DNA from: Candidatus Nomurabacteria bacterium CG1_02_43_90
Lineage (GTDB): Bacteria; Patescibacteriota; Minisyncoccia; Phycocordibacterales; UBA1550
Assembly (NCBI GenBank): GCA_001871765.1
Contig: MNVN01000015.1
Coordinates: forward strand, 116,543-162,547
Direction: 5' to 3'
DNA length: 46,005 nucleotides
The translations under genes were made by a program, and so were the position numbers. Of this stretch, positions 1 through 6,990 are shown piece after piece. The notes under the pieces were generated by a model that was not told where the DNA came from, made no database searches, and was given only the letters and a program-made list of their open reading frames with translations. Position 1 is the stretch's first letter; each line of letters starts with the position of its first letter.

Positions 1-414
1 AATATTACTTGGATCAAAGAGCTCACTAAATGGCAAAAAGATGTTGCAAAATCAGATGAGTTCCTCGAGCATCTCAAAATGGACTTCTTTAAAAATCGGG
101 TGTTTGTGTTTACCCCAAAAGGTGACGTTATCGATCTTCCTGAAGATTCAAGTACTATTGATTTTGCTTATGCTATTCACTCCCGGATCGGCGACCATCT
201 CTCAGGCGCAAAGATAAACGGCAAGCTCGCTTCACTTGAGACAAAACTCAAAAATGGCGACATTGTAGAAATTGAGACGAAAGATAGTTCATCCCCAAAA
301 CGTAAATGGCTCGACTACACAAAGACGACCATGGCAAAACGACACATTCGTGGTTATCTCGAAAAGACAAGCCCAATAGAGATCATTGCGCAGAAATTCT
401 TCCGAAGGAAGTAG
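1..414 (+). CDS. RelA/SpoT-type (p)ppGpp synthetase/hydrolase, C-terminal part (5' end outside window)
   Basis: The frame is open from base 1, so the gene starts upstream; 137 residues are visible. They contain a TGS domain (VFVFTPKGDVIDLP near residues 34-47, then the A-Y-A-I-H-S segment and the N-G-K-L motif), the small RNA/ribosome-sensing domain found after the synthetase domain in long RelA/SpoT proteins that make or degrade (p)ppGpp. The protein stops about 45 residues after the TGS domain, so the helical, zinc-finger and ACT domains of classical RelA/SpoT are absent. A TGS domain also occurs in ThrRS and Obg-like GTPases, but the upstream residues (WIKELTKWQKD, then the D-E-F-L linker) fit the RelA linker. 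The catalytic part cannot be seen. An intrinsic terminator follows. Confidence 0.8.
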   Translation, partial: NITWIKELTKWQKDVAKSDEFLEHLKMDFFKNRVFVFTPKGDVIDLPEDSSTIDFAYAIHSRIGDHLSGAKINGKLASLETKLKNGDIVEIETKDSSSPKRKWLDYTKTTMAKRHIRGYLEKTSPIEIIAQKFFRRK

Positions 415-421
415 CAACAAT

Positions 422-458
422 AAAAAAAACCTGCAAGTACTACGCGCAGGTTTTTTTT
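422..458. terminator. Bidirectional intrinsic terminator between relA/spoT and parB
   Basis: A-tract, stem ACCTGC/GCAGGT (429-434 with 446-451), 11-nt loop, then a T8 tract. The symmetric A and T tracts suit termination of the convergent relA/spoT-like gene and parB. Confidence 0.8.
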
Positions 459-471
459 ATTTCTTAGATAG

Positions 472-1476
472 CTACAGAGAGAAATTCCTCACATTATATA
501 AATCCTCTGATTCCTCCATCGCCTTTTCCTCGTCGGGTTCTGCAAGCTCACCAATACCTGCTGGTGCACCCGCCTCCACAGCAGTCTCTCCAAGAGGTAC
601 TGACACTTCCCCTGTGGGAACCGTCTGCATTTCTTCTTGAAGTCGTTTCAAAAAATTACGCACATCGTCGTTCGAGAAGAAATCAATCACAATCTTCCCT
701 CCTATTTCGCGTTTTTCAATCTGTACACGTGTCCCTAGTCGCTCGGTGAGCGCAGCCTCAAACTCCATCATCTCAGGGTCAAAGTCTGTCCCCTTCTTAC
801 GTACACGATCAACGGCAATACGACGTGCAATACGCTCTGCTTCACGTACGTTAAGTTTCTTGAAAATAATCTCTTTAAAAAGCGTCATCTGCTCTTCTTT
901 GCGATCCGTGAGCATGAGAAGTGGTCGTGAGTGACCTTCATTAATGCGTCGTTCTGCGAGAGCCAGGAGCATTTCCTCAGGGAGCGCAAGGATGCGCAAC
1001 GTATTGGAAACATACTCACGACTCTTCCCTACTTTTGCGGCAATCTGCACATGCTTAAACCCGAAATCATCCGCAAGACGCTGAAATGCTTTTGCTCGAT
1101 CAACGGGGTTCAAATCTTCACGTTGCAAGTTTTCAATAATCGCAAGTTCGAGTTTCATACGGTCCTCTTCCTCTTTTGACTCCTCGCCAATACGAATAAG
1201 CACCGGCACCTGAGTAAGCCCTGCGAGTTTCGAAGCGCGGAGGCGACGCTCTCCTGCAATGAGCTCGTATTCTACAGCAAGTCCACCTTCTACTTTTTCT
1301 ATCTCACGACGCGTTACGACAAGTGGCTGCAAAATGCCGTATTGTTTTATCGAATCTGCAAGGTCACGAAGTTTGTACTCATCAAATTCTTTACGGGGCT
1401 GAAATGGATTTGGTTTTATTTTTTCAACTTCAATCCAAAAGATTGCGTTTTGATACATTTGATTTGCTTGTGACAT
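472..1476 (-). CDS. parB: ParB/Spo0J-family chromosome partition protein
   Basis: This 334-residue protein has the normal ParB layout: an N-terminal CTPase/ParB domain (NPFQPRKEFD near residue 24 and the GERRLRAS CTP-binding box near 76), then the E-N-L-Q-R-E-D-L-N-P-V segment and the helix-turn-helix (GKSREYVSN), and EGHSRPLL near 180. It ends with an acidic tail, so the C-terminal dimerisation region is less typical. ParB binds parS sites, slides on DNA as a CTP-dependent clamp and works with ParA in origin segregation. No parA is adjacent in the window. No Shine-Dalgarno sequence precedes the ATG, and the upstream region is very AT-rich and shared divergently with the gene at 1616. Confidence 0.93.
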   Translation of the reverse strand: MSQANQMYQNAIFWIEVEKIKPNPFQPRKEFDEYKLRDLADSIKQYGILQPLVVTRREIEKVEGGLAVEYELIAGERRLRASKLAGLTQVPVLIRIGEESKEEEDRMKLELAIIENLQREDLNPVDRAKAFQRLADDFGFKHVQIAAKVGKSREYVSNTLRILALPEEMLLALAERRINEGHSRPLLMLTDRKEEQMTLFKEIIFKKLNVREAERIARRIAVDRVRKKGTDFDPEMMEFEAALTERLGTRVQIEKREIGGKIVIDFFSNDDVRNFLKRLQEEMQTVPTGEVSVPLGETAVEAGAPAGIGELAEPDEEKAMEESEDLYNVRNFSL

Positions 1477-1551
1477 ATTTTTTGTTGAGAATTAAATTCT
1501 ATGCGTTTATCTTAACATAAAATTTTATAAGGCAAAATTTTAAAATACATA

Positions 1552-1607
1552 TTGACTATTTTTATAAAAAAATGGTAACCTAAAATACAGTTAACCTATT
1601 CAGGGAG
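1552..1607 (+). promoter_or_regulatory. Promoter and ribosome binding site of the small gene at 1616
   Basis: TTGACT (1552-1557), 18-nt spacer ending in TGG, and TAACCT (1576-1581) form an extended -10 promoter. AGGGAG (1602-1607) sits 8 nt before the ATG. This gene therefore has a conventional leader, unlike the leaderless genes nearby. Confidence 0.5.
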
Positions 1608-1615
1608 TACAAATT

Positions 1616-1858
1616 ATGAACATGCAAAGTCTTGAACAAATGGGTATCGATTCAGATGCCCAACAAGAAGAAACCCTCAGGCGTTTAAAAGAAAAGGGTA
1701 GCCCTGTCGCTGAAGCCCTTGGCCGCCTTCTTGACAAAGTACGCGCAGAAAAAGAAAATGTTCCCAAGGCAGAACCTTTTGTTATCACCCCACAAATGCG
1801 TGCCGAAGCAGTTGGGCGACAACGTATGCTGGATGCACAACTTGGTGAAGACAAATAA
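1616..1858 (+). CDS. Small hypothetical protein (80 aa)
   Basis: Not recognised. An 80-residue, highly charged, probably helical and cytosolic protein (QQEETLRRLKEKG in the N-terminal half, an M-R-A-E-A-V-G-R-Q-R segment near the C-terminus). It has no cysteines or membrane segments. It is supported as a real gene by an upstream promoter, an AGGGAG ribosome binding site 8 nt before the ATG, and a strong terminator immediately after the stop codon, so it is a monocistronic unit. Confidence 0.75.
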   Translation: MNMQSLEQMGIDSDAQQEETLRRLKEKGSPVAEALGRLLDKVRAEKENVPKAEPFVITPQMRAEAVGRQRMLDAQLGEDK

Positions 1859-1885
1859 AAACGCGAGCACACCTCGCGTTTTTAT
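1857..1885 (+). terminator. Intrinsic terminator after the 80-aa gene
   Basis: Stem ACGCGAG/CTCGCGT (1861-1867 with 1873-1879), 5-nt loop, extended by flanking A/T pairs and followed by a T-rich tail. It directly precedes the promoter of the redox locus. Confidence 0.85.
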
Positions 1886-1914
1886 TTGCACAACTCTATA
1901 CCAAGTGGTACACT
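1886..1914 (+). promoter_or_regulatory. Promoter of the flavin/haem redox locus (predicted leaderless)
   Basis: TTGCAC (1886-1891), 17-nt spacer ending in TGG, TACACT (1909-1914). Only 7 nt separate the -10 box from the ATG at 1922, so transcription should start at or within about a base of the start codon. Confidence 0.65.
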
Positions 1915-1921
1915 AATCTAT

Positions 1922-2161
1922 ATGCAAATGACAATATTTTTAGGTCAGGGGCTTGTGTGGTGGACAGGGATGATTGGTGGTTTCTTTTTCTTGCTTCTTA
2001 TTATCACCGGGCTTGTTAAACAGTATAACTATAATATTTTTGTAAGGTGGCAAGTCCCCCTTACCCCGCTTCATCACTGGTTTGGATGGATTTCTCTCGG
2101 GTTCCTTTTTGTTCATTTCCTCCTCGCGCTCTTCAGTTCAATGTGGAGTGTATTCTTCTAA
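1922..2161 (+). CDS. Two-helix membrane protein with bis-His helix, cytochrome b / ferric-reductase-like fragment
   Basis: This is a 79-residue protein with two hydrophobic helices (about residues 12-32 and 50-72). The second helix carries H51, H52 and H65. The H51-x13-H65 spacing is the one used by haem b-binding helices of ferric reductase and NOX-like transmembrane domains, which normally have six helices and two such His pairs. Here one His-pair helix is left, so haem binding would require a dimer; this is inference. The start at 1922 was chosen because the promoter -10 box ends 7 nt before it; an in-frame ATG also exists at 1928. The next gene is a ferredoxin-reductase-like FAD/NAD(P)H protein, matching a split ferric-reductase arrangement. 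It could instead be a non-haem membrane anchor. Confidence 0.7.
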   Translation: MQMTIFLGQGLVWWTGMIGGFFFLLLIITGLVKQYNYNIFVRWQVPLTPLHHWFGWISLGFLFVHFLLALFSSMWSVFF

Positions 2162-2173
2162 CTCAACTTATCT

Positions 2174-2896
2174 ATGTCCCTCTTTAGTACTATCCGCCAC
2201 TGGTTCACCGAAGCCCCTCATTTTAATGGGACGATTATCGCAACGGAGCGTATTGGCTCACGTATTCAAAAAGTAACAGTCGGGCTTCCCAACACCGTTT
2301 CGGGTCCATTCAATCTCGGCTCGTATGTTGTACCCTATACATGGGGTTGTGTCCCTCGTGCATATTCAGTAGCAAAGACTGATGCGCGATCCTTCACTCT
2401 TTTAGTAAGTTTCTCGGGTGGTGGCACTGGAGCACGTTTTTTTCGCGACGCTCCTGTTGGCACGGCAACAAAGTTCTATGGTCCTTTTGACGATTTTCCT
2501 TACCGTTATGGTACGGGCCGACCAAAAGTATTTTTTGCTACGTCTACAGGTGTTGCACCATTCCGTATGATGGTTGATGAGGCAGTAAAAGAGGGGCTCC
2601 CCGCAACACTCTACCTCGGCTCCCCAAAAGAAGGAGACATTTCTCTTCGTGATGAATTCGAAAGAATTTCTCAAGATTATCCATTATTTACCTTTGTGCC
2701 CGTACTCTCAAAAGCTGATCCATCATGGTCGGGAGCAACTGGATACGTAACAGACTTTATTACCAAAAACCCAACGACGATGCGTAAGAGCGACATCTAT
2801 ATCTGTGGTGTCCCTCCTATGACCATGGGTGTTCTTGGTGCTCTCGAAAAAGTACAAGTTCCCAAAAAACAAATATTTGTACAAAAATTCGGATAA
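2174..2896 (+). CDS. Ferredoxin/flavodoxin reductase-type FAD, NAD(P)H oxidoreductase
   Basis: A 240-residue protein with the two-domain ferredoxin-NADP reductase fold. The FAD-binding RAYS motif is at residues 62-65, the NAD(P)-binding TSTGVAP at 123-129, and the YICGVPPM segment near 208-214 matches the conserved C-G motif that positions nicotinamide. It has no iron-sulphur domain and no membrane helix, so it should be a soluble or peripheral enzyme that takes a hydride from NAD(P)H onto FAD and passes electrons on. It lies 12 nt after the bis-His membrane protein and ahead of the FMN-domain proteins, which are the likely electron acceptors. Its true partner is inferred from position only. 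Confidence 0.87.
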   Translation: MSLFSTIRHWFTEAPHFNGTIIATERIGSRIQKVTVGLPNTVSGPFNLGSYVVPYTWGCVPRAYSVAKTDARSFTLLVSFSGGGTGARFFRDAPVGTATKFYGPFDDFPYRYGTGRPKVFFATSTGVAPFRMMVDEAVKEGLPATLYLGSPKEGDISLRDEFERISQDYPLFTFVPVLSKADPSWSGATGYVTDFITKNPTTMRKSDIYICGVPPMTMGVLGALEKVQVPKKQIFVQKFG

Positions 2897-2906
2897 ATGG
2901 TATAAT
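2877..2906 (+). promoter_or_regulatory. Internal promoter for the gene at 2914 (predicted leaderless)
   Basis: TTGTAC (2877-2882), 18-nt spacer ending TGG, consensus TATAAT (2901-2906), then 7 nt to the ATG. It overlaps the end of the reductase gene and would separate expression of the membrane and FMN-domain genes from that of the reductase. Confidence 0.65.
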
Positions 2907-2913
2907 CAAAAAT

Positions 2914-3405
2914 ATGGATAATTCAAAAACTACTATGGAAAAAAATGAAATTTTAGTCGATCGAGGAATGGGACAAGTACGCAAATACGGAATCGCAGTA
3001 CTCCTTGCTCTTCTTGCGTTAAATGGCGTAGCTCTTGGTGCTCTACACCTAATAGAGTCCAATGACACCCGCAACGAGCTTATTAAATATGCCAAAACAA
3101 TCCCTGCTCCCGACGTAACCAAGGCAGAGCAGACCATACATCTTCCCGAGGATATTATTGCGTTACGCTCTGACAACATCGACCGCGCTGGTTTTTACGA
3201 GACATCCATTGGTGAACAAGACTATCTTGTTTATGGTGATGTTAATAAACACTACATGCTCATAAAGTCTGAGGCAACCATCCAAAAAGAGATTTTTAGT
3301 TTTGGAATGGCCCTAAGCGCACTCTATGTGGGCGAAGTCATTATCCTCCTTGGATGGTGGTTATTTGTCCGCACAAAAGTTCGTGAAGTATTCGAAATGA
3401 TTTAA
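2914..3405 (+). CDS. Two-helix membrane protein with an extracytoplasmic loop, unknown function
   Basis: A 163-residue protein with a cytosolic N-terminus, a helix at about residues 25-47, a polar region of about 85 residues, a second helix at about 135-153 and a short basic tail. The layout resembles the sensor part of a histidine kinase or chemoreceptor without the signalling domain, but no known domain is recognised. There is no cysteine, so it is not an iron-sulphur or c-type haem protein. It sits between the reductase and the first FMN-domain protein in a run of same-strand genes with short gaps, so a scaffold or membrane link in that redox system is plausible but unproven. An alternative start lies at 2935. 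Confidence 0.75.
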   Translation: MDNSKTTMEKNEILVDRGMGQVRKYGIAVLLALLALNGVALGALHLIESNDTRNELIKYAKTIPAPDVTKAEQTIHLPEDIIALRSDNIDRAGFYETSIGEQDYLVYGDVNKHYMLIKSEATIQKEIFSFGMALSALYVGEVIILLGWWLFVRTKVREVFEMI

Positions 3406-3416
3406 AAATTAGCACT

Positions 3417-3941
3417 ATGTCTTTATTTACAAAAAATCTAGAGAAATTCCTTATTTTCTTTTTCACTGGGGTTTCTGTCGTACTCATTGTCATGGGCGTT
3501 GCGCGTGCAAAAAAACCAACCTCTCTTGCTGCAGCCCCCGCACCTACTCCAACTCCCGCCCCACAGACAAGCACACTAGGAGCAACAACCATTACAGGGT
3601 CCGCCTACCAGACACCATGGGGAAGTGCTTCTGCTTCTATCACCGTAAAAGGTGGCCAAGTGGTTGCCGTAAGTATGCCTTCTGTACCCAACTCACCCCC
3701 TTCTATTTATGCAGAGCCATACCTTATTGATCAGGCACTGAAAGCTGGTTCTGCAAATATCCAAGGAGTCTCGGGGGCAACCTACACGAGCATCGCGTTC
3801 AAGTCTTCTCTTCAGAGCGCACTCGCACAAGCAACAACGCAAGGGCAGTCGGTCAGCCCAAGTACTAACACAGCCGTAGTCACCCCTACTGCAAAACCTA
3901 CTGTTCCCCAGCGTTATCGCGATGATGATGATGATGATTAG
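3417..3941 (+). CDS. Membrane-anchored single FMN-binding-domain protein (flavinylation target)
   Basis: A 174-residue protein: N-terminal helix (about 11-29), Ala/Pro/Thr-rich linker (34-58), one FMN_bind domain (about 60-140) and a C-terminal run of six aspartates. The domain carries SGAT at residues 119-122 within GVSGATYTS, the NqrC/RnfG-type signal in which the threonine (T122) receives FMN through a phosphoester bond from ApbE. It thus should hold one covalent FMN and carry electrons. ApbE is encoded two genes downstream. The N-terminal 14 residues resemble those of the next gene product, so both share an anchor type. Basic residues follow the helix (R30, K32, K33), leaving the membrane side uncertain. 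Confidence 0.88.
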   Translation: MSLFTKNLEKFLIFFFTGVSVVLIVMGVARAKKPTSLAAAPAPTPTPAPQTSTLGATTITGSAYQTPWGSASASITVKGGQVVAVSMPSVPNSPPSIYAEPYLIDQALKAGSANIQGVSGATYTSIAFKSSLQSALAQATTQGQSVSPSTNTAVVTPTAKPTVPQRYRDDDDDD

Positions 3942-4030
3942 TAGTTCTTTCTGTAAGATTTGTTGTCTTGTTCCGCCTCCACCTTTAATGAGCGCAGAAA
4001 GCTTATTATTAGCTTAACCCTTATATAATC

Positions 4031-5035
4031 ATGTCATCTTTTCAAAAAAACTTAGAGAAATTTTTTGTGTATTTTTTCGCCAGCGTTTCTATGCTTGTGG
4101 TTATTCTGGGTATTGGGCGAATAAAGCAACCGGGCACACTCGGGACTACTCCTGCACCAAGCGACAGTGGAGCAACGGGAGTAGCAACAACAGCAAAAGC
4201 TACCGCGACTATGGTTGCGGGTGCTCAAGTTGTCAATGCGAGCGGAAAAACGTTCCAAACTCCTTGGGGAAATCTCGCCACGACTATACAAGTTAAAGAT
4301 GGTAAAGTCGTTGCGGTTAATATCCCTACACTCCCCGATTCACCTCCTTCAGTATACGCAAAACAATATCTTATCGACCAAGCACTCCGAAGTGGGTCTT
4401 CAAATATTCAGGGTGTTTCGGGGGCAACAATCACCAGCAACGCGTTCAAGGCATCTCTTGAGAGTGCCCTCGCACAAGCAGCAACACAAGGTATTACCGT
4501 AACGGGTGGTCTTTCTTCAAATACGAGTACGGGTGCCAATACAACAACGCAAACGCCCCCACCAGCAGCACCAGCTCCTACGCCAAAAATTACTGCACCG
4601 ACGATAGCTAAAACAACATCAAATACAGCGAGCGCGCCAGCGAGTGTTTCGGGTACATTCACAGGATCTGCATATCAGACACCGTGGGGAAATGCCGTTG
4701 CTTCGGTAACCTTTACCAATGGCAAGATTACGAATGTAACTATGCCACAAGTTCCTAACTCTCCTCCTTCTCAACAAGCAGAGCCGTACCTTATACAACA
4801 AGCTATGGCAGCAGGGAGTGCAAATATTCAAGGAGTCTCAGGGGCAACCTACGCAAGTATCGCCTTCAAGTCATCCCTTGAAAGTGCTATTGCAAAAGCA
4901 AGCGCACAAGGCACAGTAGCCGCAAGTGTAACCAGTACTTCTGGGGCATCAGCAACAAAAACTACAACAGCACAGCCAACCGTTTCGCGAACATACAAGA
5001 CACATAGTGAAAAGAACGAGGATTTTGACGATTAA
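4031..5035 (+). CDS. Membrane-anchored protein with two FMN-binding domains (flavinylation target)
   Basis: A 334-residue protein with an N-terminal helix (about 11-29), a low-complexity linker, FMN_bind domain 1 (about 70-152), a second Ala/Pro/Thr linker (160-205), FMN_bind domain 2 (about 210-292) and an acidic tail. The SGAT flavinylation motifs are at 130-133 and 270-273, predicting FMN on T133 and T273. Domain 2 is closer to the single domain of the preceding gene (shared AEPYLI, AGSANIQGVSGATY and SIAFKSSL) than to domain 1, which suggests duplication and shuffling within the locus. Three flavin domains in a row could act as a wire. It is followed 3 nt later by apbE. The SGAT at 46-49 is in the linker and is probably chance. 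Confidence 0.88.
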   Translation: MSSFQKNLEKFFVYFFASVSMLVVILGIGRIKQPGTLGTTPAPSDSGATGVATTAKATATMVAGAQVVNASGKTFQTPWGNLATTIQVKDGKVVAVNIPTLPDSPPSVYAKQYLIDQALRSGSSNIQGVSGATITSNAFKASLESALAQAATQGITVTGGLSSNTSTGANTTTQTPPPAAPAPTPKITAPTIAKTTSNTASAPASVSGTFTGSAYQTPWGNAVASVTFTNGKITNVTMPQVPNSPPSQQAEPYLIQQAMAAGSANIQGVSGATYASIAFKSSLESAIAKASAQGTVAASVTSTSGASATKTTTAQPTVSRTYKTHSEKNEDFDD

Positions 5036-5038
5036 TTT

Positions 5039-5962
5039 ATGACTGAGCATCGCATATTTCATTCAATGGGGATTCCCGTCCATATCACTATGGTCGGGTT
5101 TTCTTCGTCGGAGGCTGACGCCGCTCTTGCACGCGCAGAAGATATTTTTACCGAATACGATCTTCGCTTTAGTCGTTTCAAGTCGGAGAGCGAACTCATG
5201 AGGCTAAATACAAGTAACGGTTCATGGCACAAAGTAAGTATCGAACTTTTTCAAGTTATCAAAAAATGCGTTGCACTTTCTGCAGAGACCGATGGCAGTT
5301 TCGATCCATCAGTAGGAGGTGTACTTGCTTCTTATGGATACGGATTGCCATTAAATTTTGAATTACCTGAGGTGCTCCCCACCTACCGAGACCTTGCCTT
5401 CAATGACCGCGAACTTTTGATACGCCTCGCACCAAAACAAATCCTTGAGCCTGCTTGTATTGTAAAAGGTATGGCTATTGATATGGCAGGAAAAGCTATT
5501 GTCGAAAAAATGGATACTTCTCGACAAGGGTTTATCATAAACGCAGGAGGTGATATTTTTACTCAGGGTTCATTTGAGGACGGAAAGCAGTGGAACGTTG
5601 CTATTCAAGACCCACGTAGCGCAGACGCGATTATAACGGCTGCGGGGATACAAAATGCAGGCATGGCGACCTCCGGGACCTATCAAACAGGAGGAGAACA
5701 CCATGGTAAAAAATGGCACCATTTAGTAAATATGCAGACAGCGGAATCAGCTCCTGGAATAGTCAGCGCGACCGTTATAGCCCGCACTTGTGAAGAAGCT
5801 GACACGGAAGCATCCCTCGTAATACTCCTCCCTCTTGAAAAAGCAGTCGCCAGACTTGAAGCGCGCCAGCTTCCCTATTTCATTATTTCTGAGAATGGCA
5901 CCGTCACAAAAAATAACACATTTGCGCAACTAGAAATACCTATCGCAACACTTGTTGCATAA
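5039..5962 (+). CDS. apbE: ApbE, FAD:protein FMN transferase
   Basis: A 307-residue ApbE-family protein. Visible family motifs are SRFKSESELMRLN, GSFDPSVGG, the KGMAIDMAGK segment, INAGGDIF and AGMATSGTYQ, together forming the FAD- and Mg-binding site. ApbE splits FAD and attaches FMN to a Ser/Thr of SGAT-type motifs; the two preceding genes contain three such sites, so substrate and enzyme are encoded together. Many ApbE proteins are exported or lipidated, but this one starts MTEHRIFHS with no signal peptide or lipobox, suggesting that it works in the cytosol before or without target export. The stop codon overlaps the following hairpin. Confidence 0.95.
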   Translation: MTEHRIFHSMGIPVHITMVGFSSSEADAALARAEDIFTEYDLRFSRFKSESELMRLNTSNGSWHKVSIELFQVIKKCVALSAETDGSFDPSVGGVLASYGYGLPLNFELPEVLPTYRDLAFNDRELLIRLAPKQILEPACIVKGMAIDMAGKAIVEKMDTSRQGFIINAGGDIFTQGSFEDGKQWNVAIQDPRSADAIITAAGIQNAGMATSGTYQTGGEHHGKKWHHLVNMQTAESAPGIVSATVIARTCEEADTEASLVILLPLEKAVARLEARQLPYFIISENGTVTKNNTFAQLEIPIATLVA

Positions 5963-5996
5963 AAAAGAGCCAGTCTGCATGCATGCAAACTGGCTT
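5961..5996. terminator. Hairpin terminator with nested TGCATGCATGCA palindrome
   Basis: Outer stem GCCAGT/ACTGGC (5969-5974 with 5989-5994) encloses the palindrome TGCATGCATGCA (5976-5987). The T-tract is on the minus strand (A6 at 5961-5966), so it mainly ends the minus-strand gene at 6012, and also sits at the end of apbE. Confidence 0.7.
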
Positions 5997-6011
5997 CTTG
6001 CTTCCTGAGAT

Positions 6012-6152
6012 TTAATTTCGCAAAATCTTTTTTGCATACTCAACATCAAAAATTCCGCGGAATCCAGAAGTAGTAGCTTCGATAACATCCCCGCCGTAAC
6101 CATAAACGAGGAAAATATATTCCCGCCAAATTTTTACCAATATACCTTTCAT
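6012..6152 (-). CDS. Small hypothetical protein (46 aa)
   Basis: Not recognised. The ATG at 6152 is preceded by GAGGAG at a 7-nt spacing, the best Shine-Dalgarno in this part of the window, which decides this start over a longer upstream frame. The product (MKGILVKIWREYIF at its start) is aromatic-rich and basic, without a clear membrane helix. A hairpin with a T-tract follows on the same strand. It is a monocistronic small gene of unknown role. Confidence 0.6.
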   Translation of the reverse strand: MKGILVKIWREYIFLVYGYGGDVIEATTSGFRGIFDVEYAKKILRN

Positions 6153-6253
6153 GATATACTCCTCAAAAAACTTACTGTCACAACTATAAGCATGGCACAC
6201 AAAATAAAGGATTGCAAGTTTTGGTCCTTCCTCTTACGAACCTGTAGCATAAC

Positions 6254-6985
6254 CTAATTACCGTAGTCCCTCTTTATTTTTTTATTAAGTTCGTACACAA
6301 CATCCTTACGTTCAACAATAACCTCCCACCCTTTTTCTTTTGCATGTTCCCAGAGTTTTCTGTTGGGATTAAAACAAATAGGCCGACCAACAAGTTCAAG
6401 AAATGAGATATCTCCTTCAGTATCCCCTACCCCTACGGAGCCTTCAAGTGTGAGCCCTTCTTTTTCGACAGCGCGCTGAAGAACTGTAGCCTTATCTGCA
6501 ATAAAATGCTCGTCGATAACCTTCCCCGTAAAACATCCACCATCATCTGTTTCATAAAATGACCCGTATGTCTTATCAAATCCAATATCTTTACAGAAAA
6601 AATCGAGCGTGCCTTTTGGTGAGCGCGAGATAGCCAAAAGGAAATACCCCTCTTTTTTTAAATCAGCAATAAGCGTCTCGGTGAAATTGTAGGTACGATG
6701 GCGATAGCGCATGACTACAAGTTCTGAAGCTTCCAGGAATTTAGCATATGGTACCCCTTTTATATTTTTCATAAAAACGCCGACGACAGCCATGATATAG
6801 GCTTCGTAATCTCCTTTGCGGTCAAGCCACTGGACCTTTTCTTTTTCATAGTCGGTACGAACCGACACAGGAAACACCCCTTTTTCGATAAATACTTCTA
6901 CCAGTTCAATGAGAAGCGACGACCGAAAAATCGTTCCATCAATATCAAAAATTGCTACTTTGCGGAGGGGTTTTTCTTTGTTCAT
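6254..6985 (-). CDS. HAD-superfamily phosphatase (HAD-IB, SerB-like)
   Basis: A 243-residue protein with all four HAD motifs: FDIDGT (D14 nucleophile, D16 acid/base), a motif II serine in LAISRSP, lysine in the ADKAT segment, and GVGDTEGD for the Mg-binding acids. The cap region between motifs I and II is helical, as in the IB subfamily that includes phosphoserine phosphatase and related small-molecule phosphatases. The substrate cannot be told from sequence. The ATG at 6985 lies 5 nt after the stop of the GDPD gene; a longer frame with TTG would overlap that gene and is less likely. The two genes probably form an operon, suggesting work on glycerophospho-compounds, by inference. Confidence 0.85.
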   Translation of the reverse strand: MNKEKPLRKVAIFDIDGTIFRSSLLIELVEVFIEKGVFPVSVRTDYEKEKVQWLDRKGDYEAYIMAVVGVFMKNIKGVPYAKFLEASELVVMRYRHRTYNFTETLIADLKKEGYFLLAISRSPKGTLDFFCKDIGFDKTYGSFYETDDGGCFTGKVIDEHFIADKATVLQRAVEKEGLTLEGSVGVGDTEGDISFLELVGRPICFNPNRKLWEHAKEKGWEVIVERKDVVYELNKKIKRDYGN

Positions 6986-6990
6986 ATAAC

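Noticed and set aside
4024-4029. Consensus TATAAT one base before the ATG at 4031
   Set aside because: Its transcript would start about 5 nt inside the gene, unlike the 6-9 nt spacing of the leaderless promoters, and the N-terminus matches that of the previous FMN protein, confirming the ATG. Probably a chance match.
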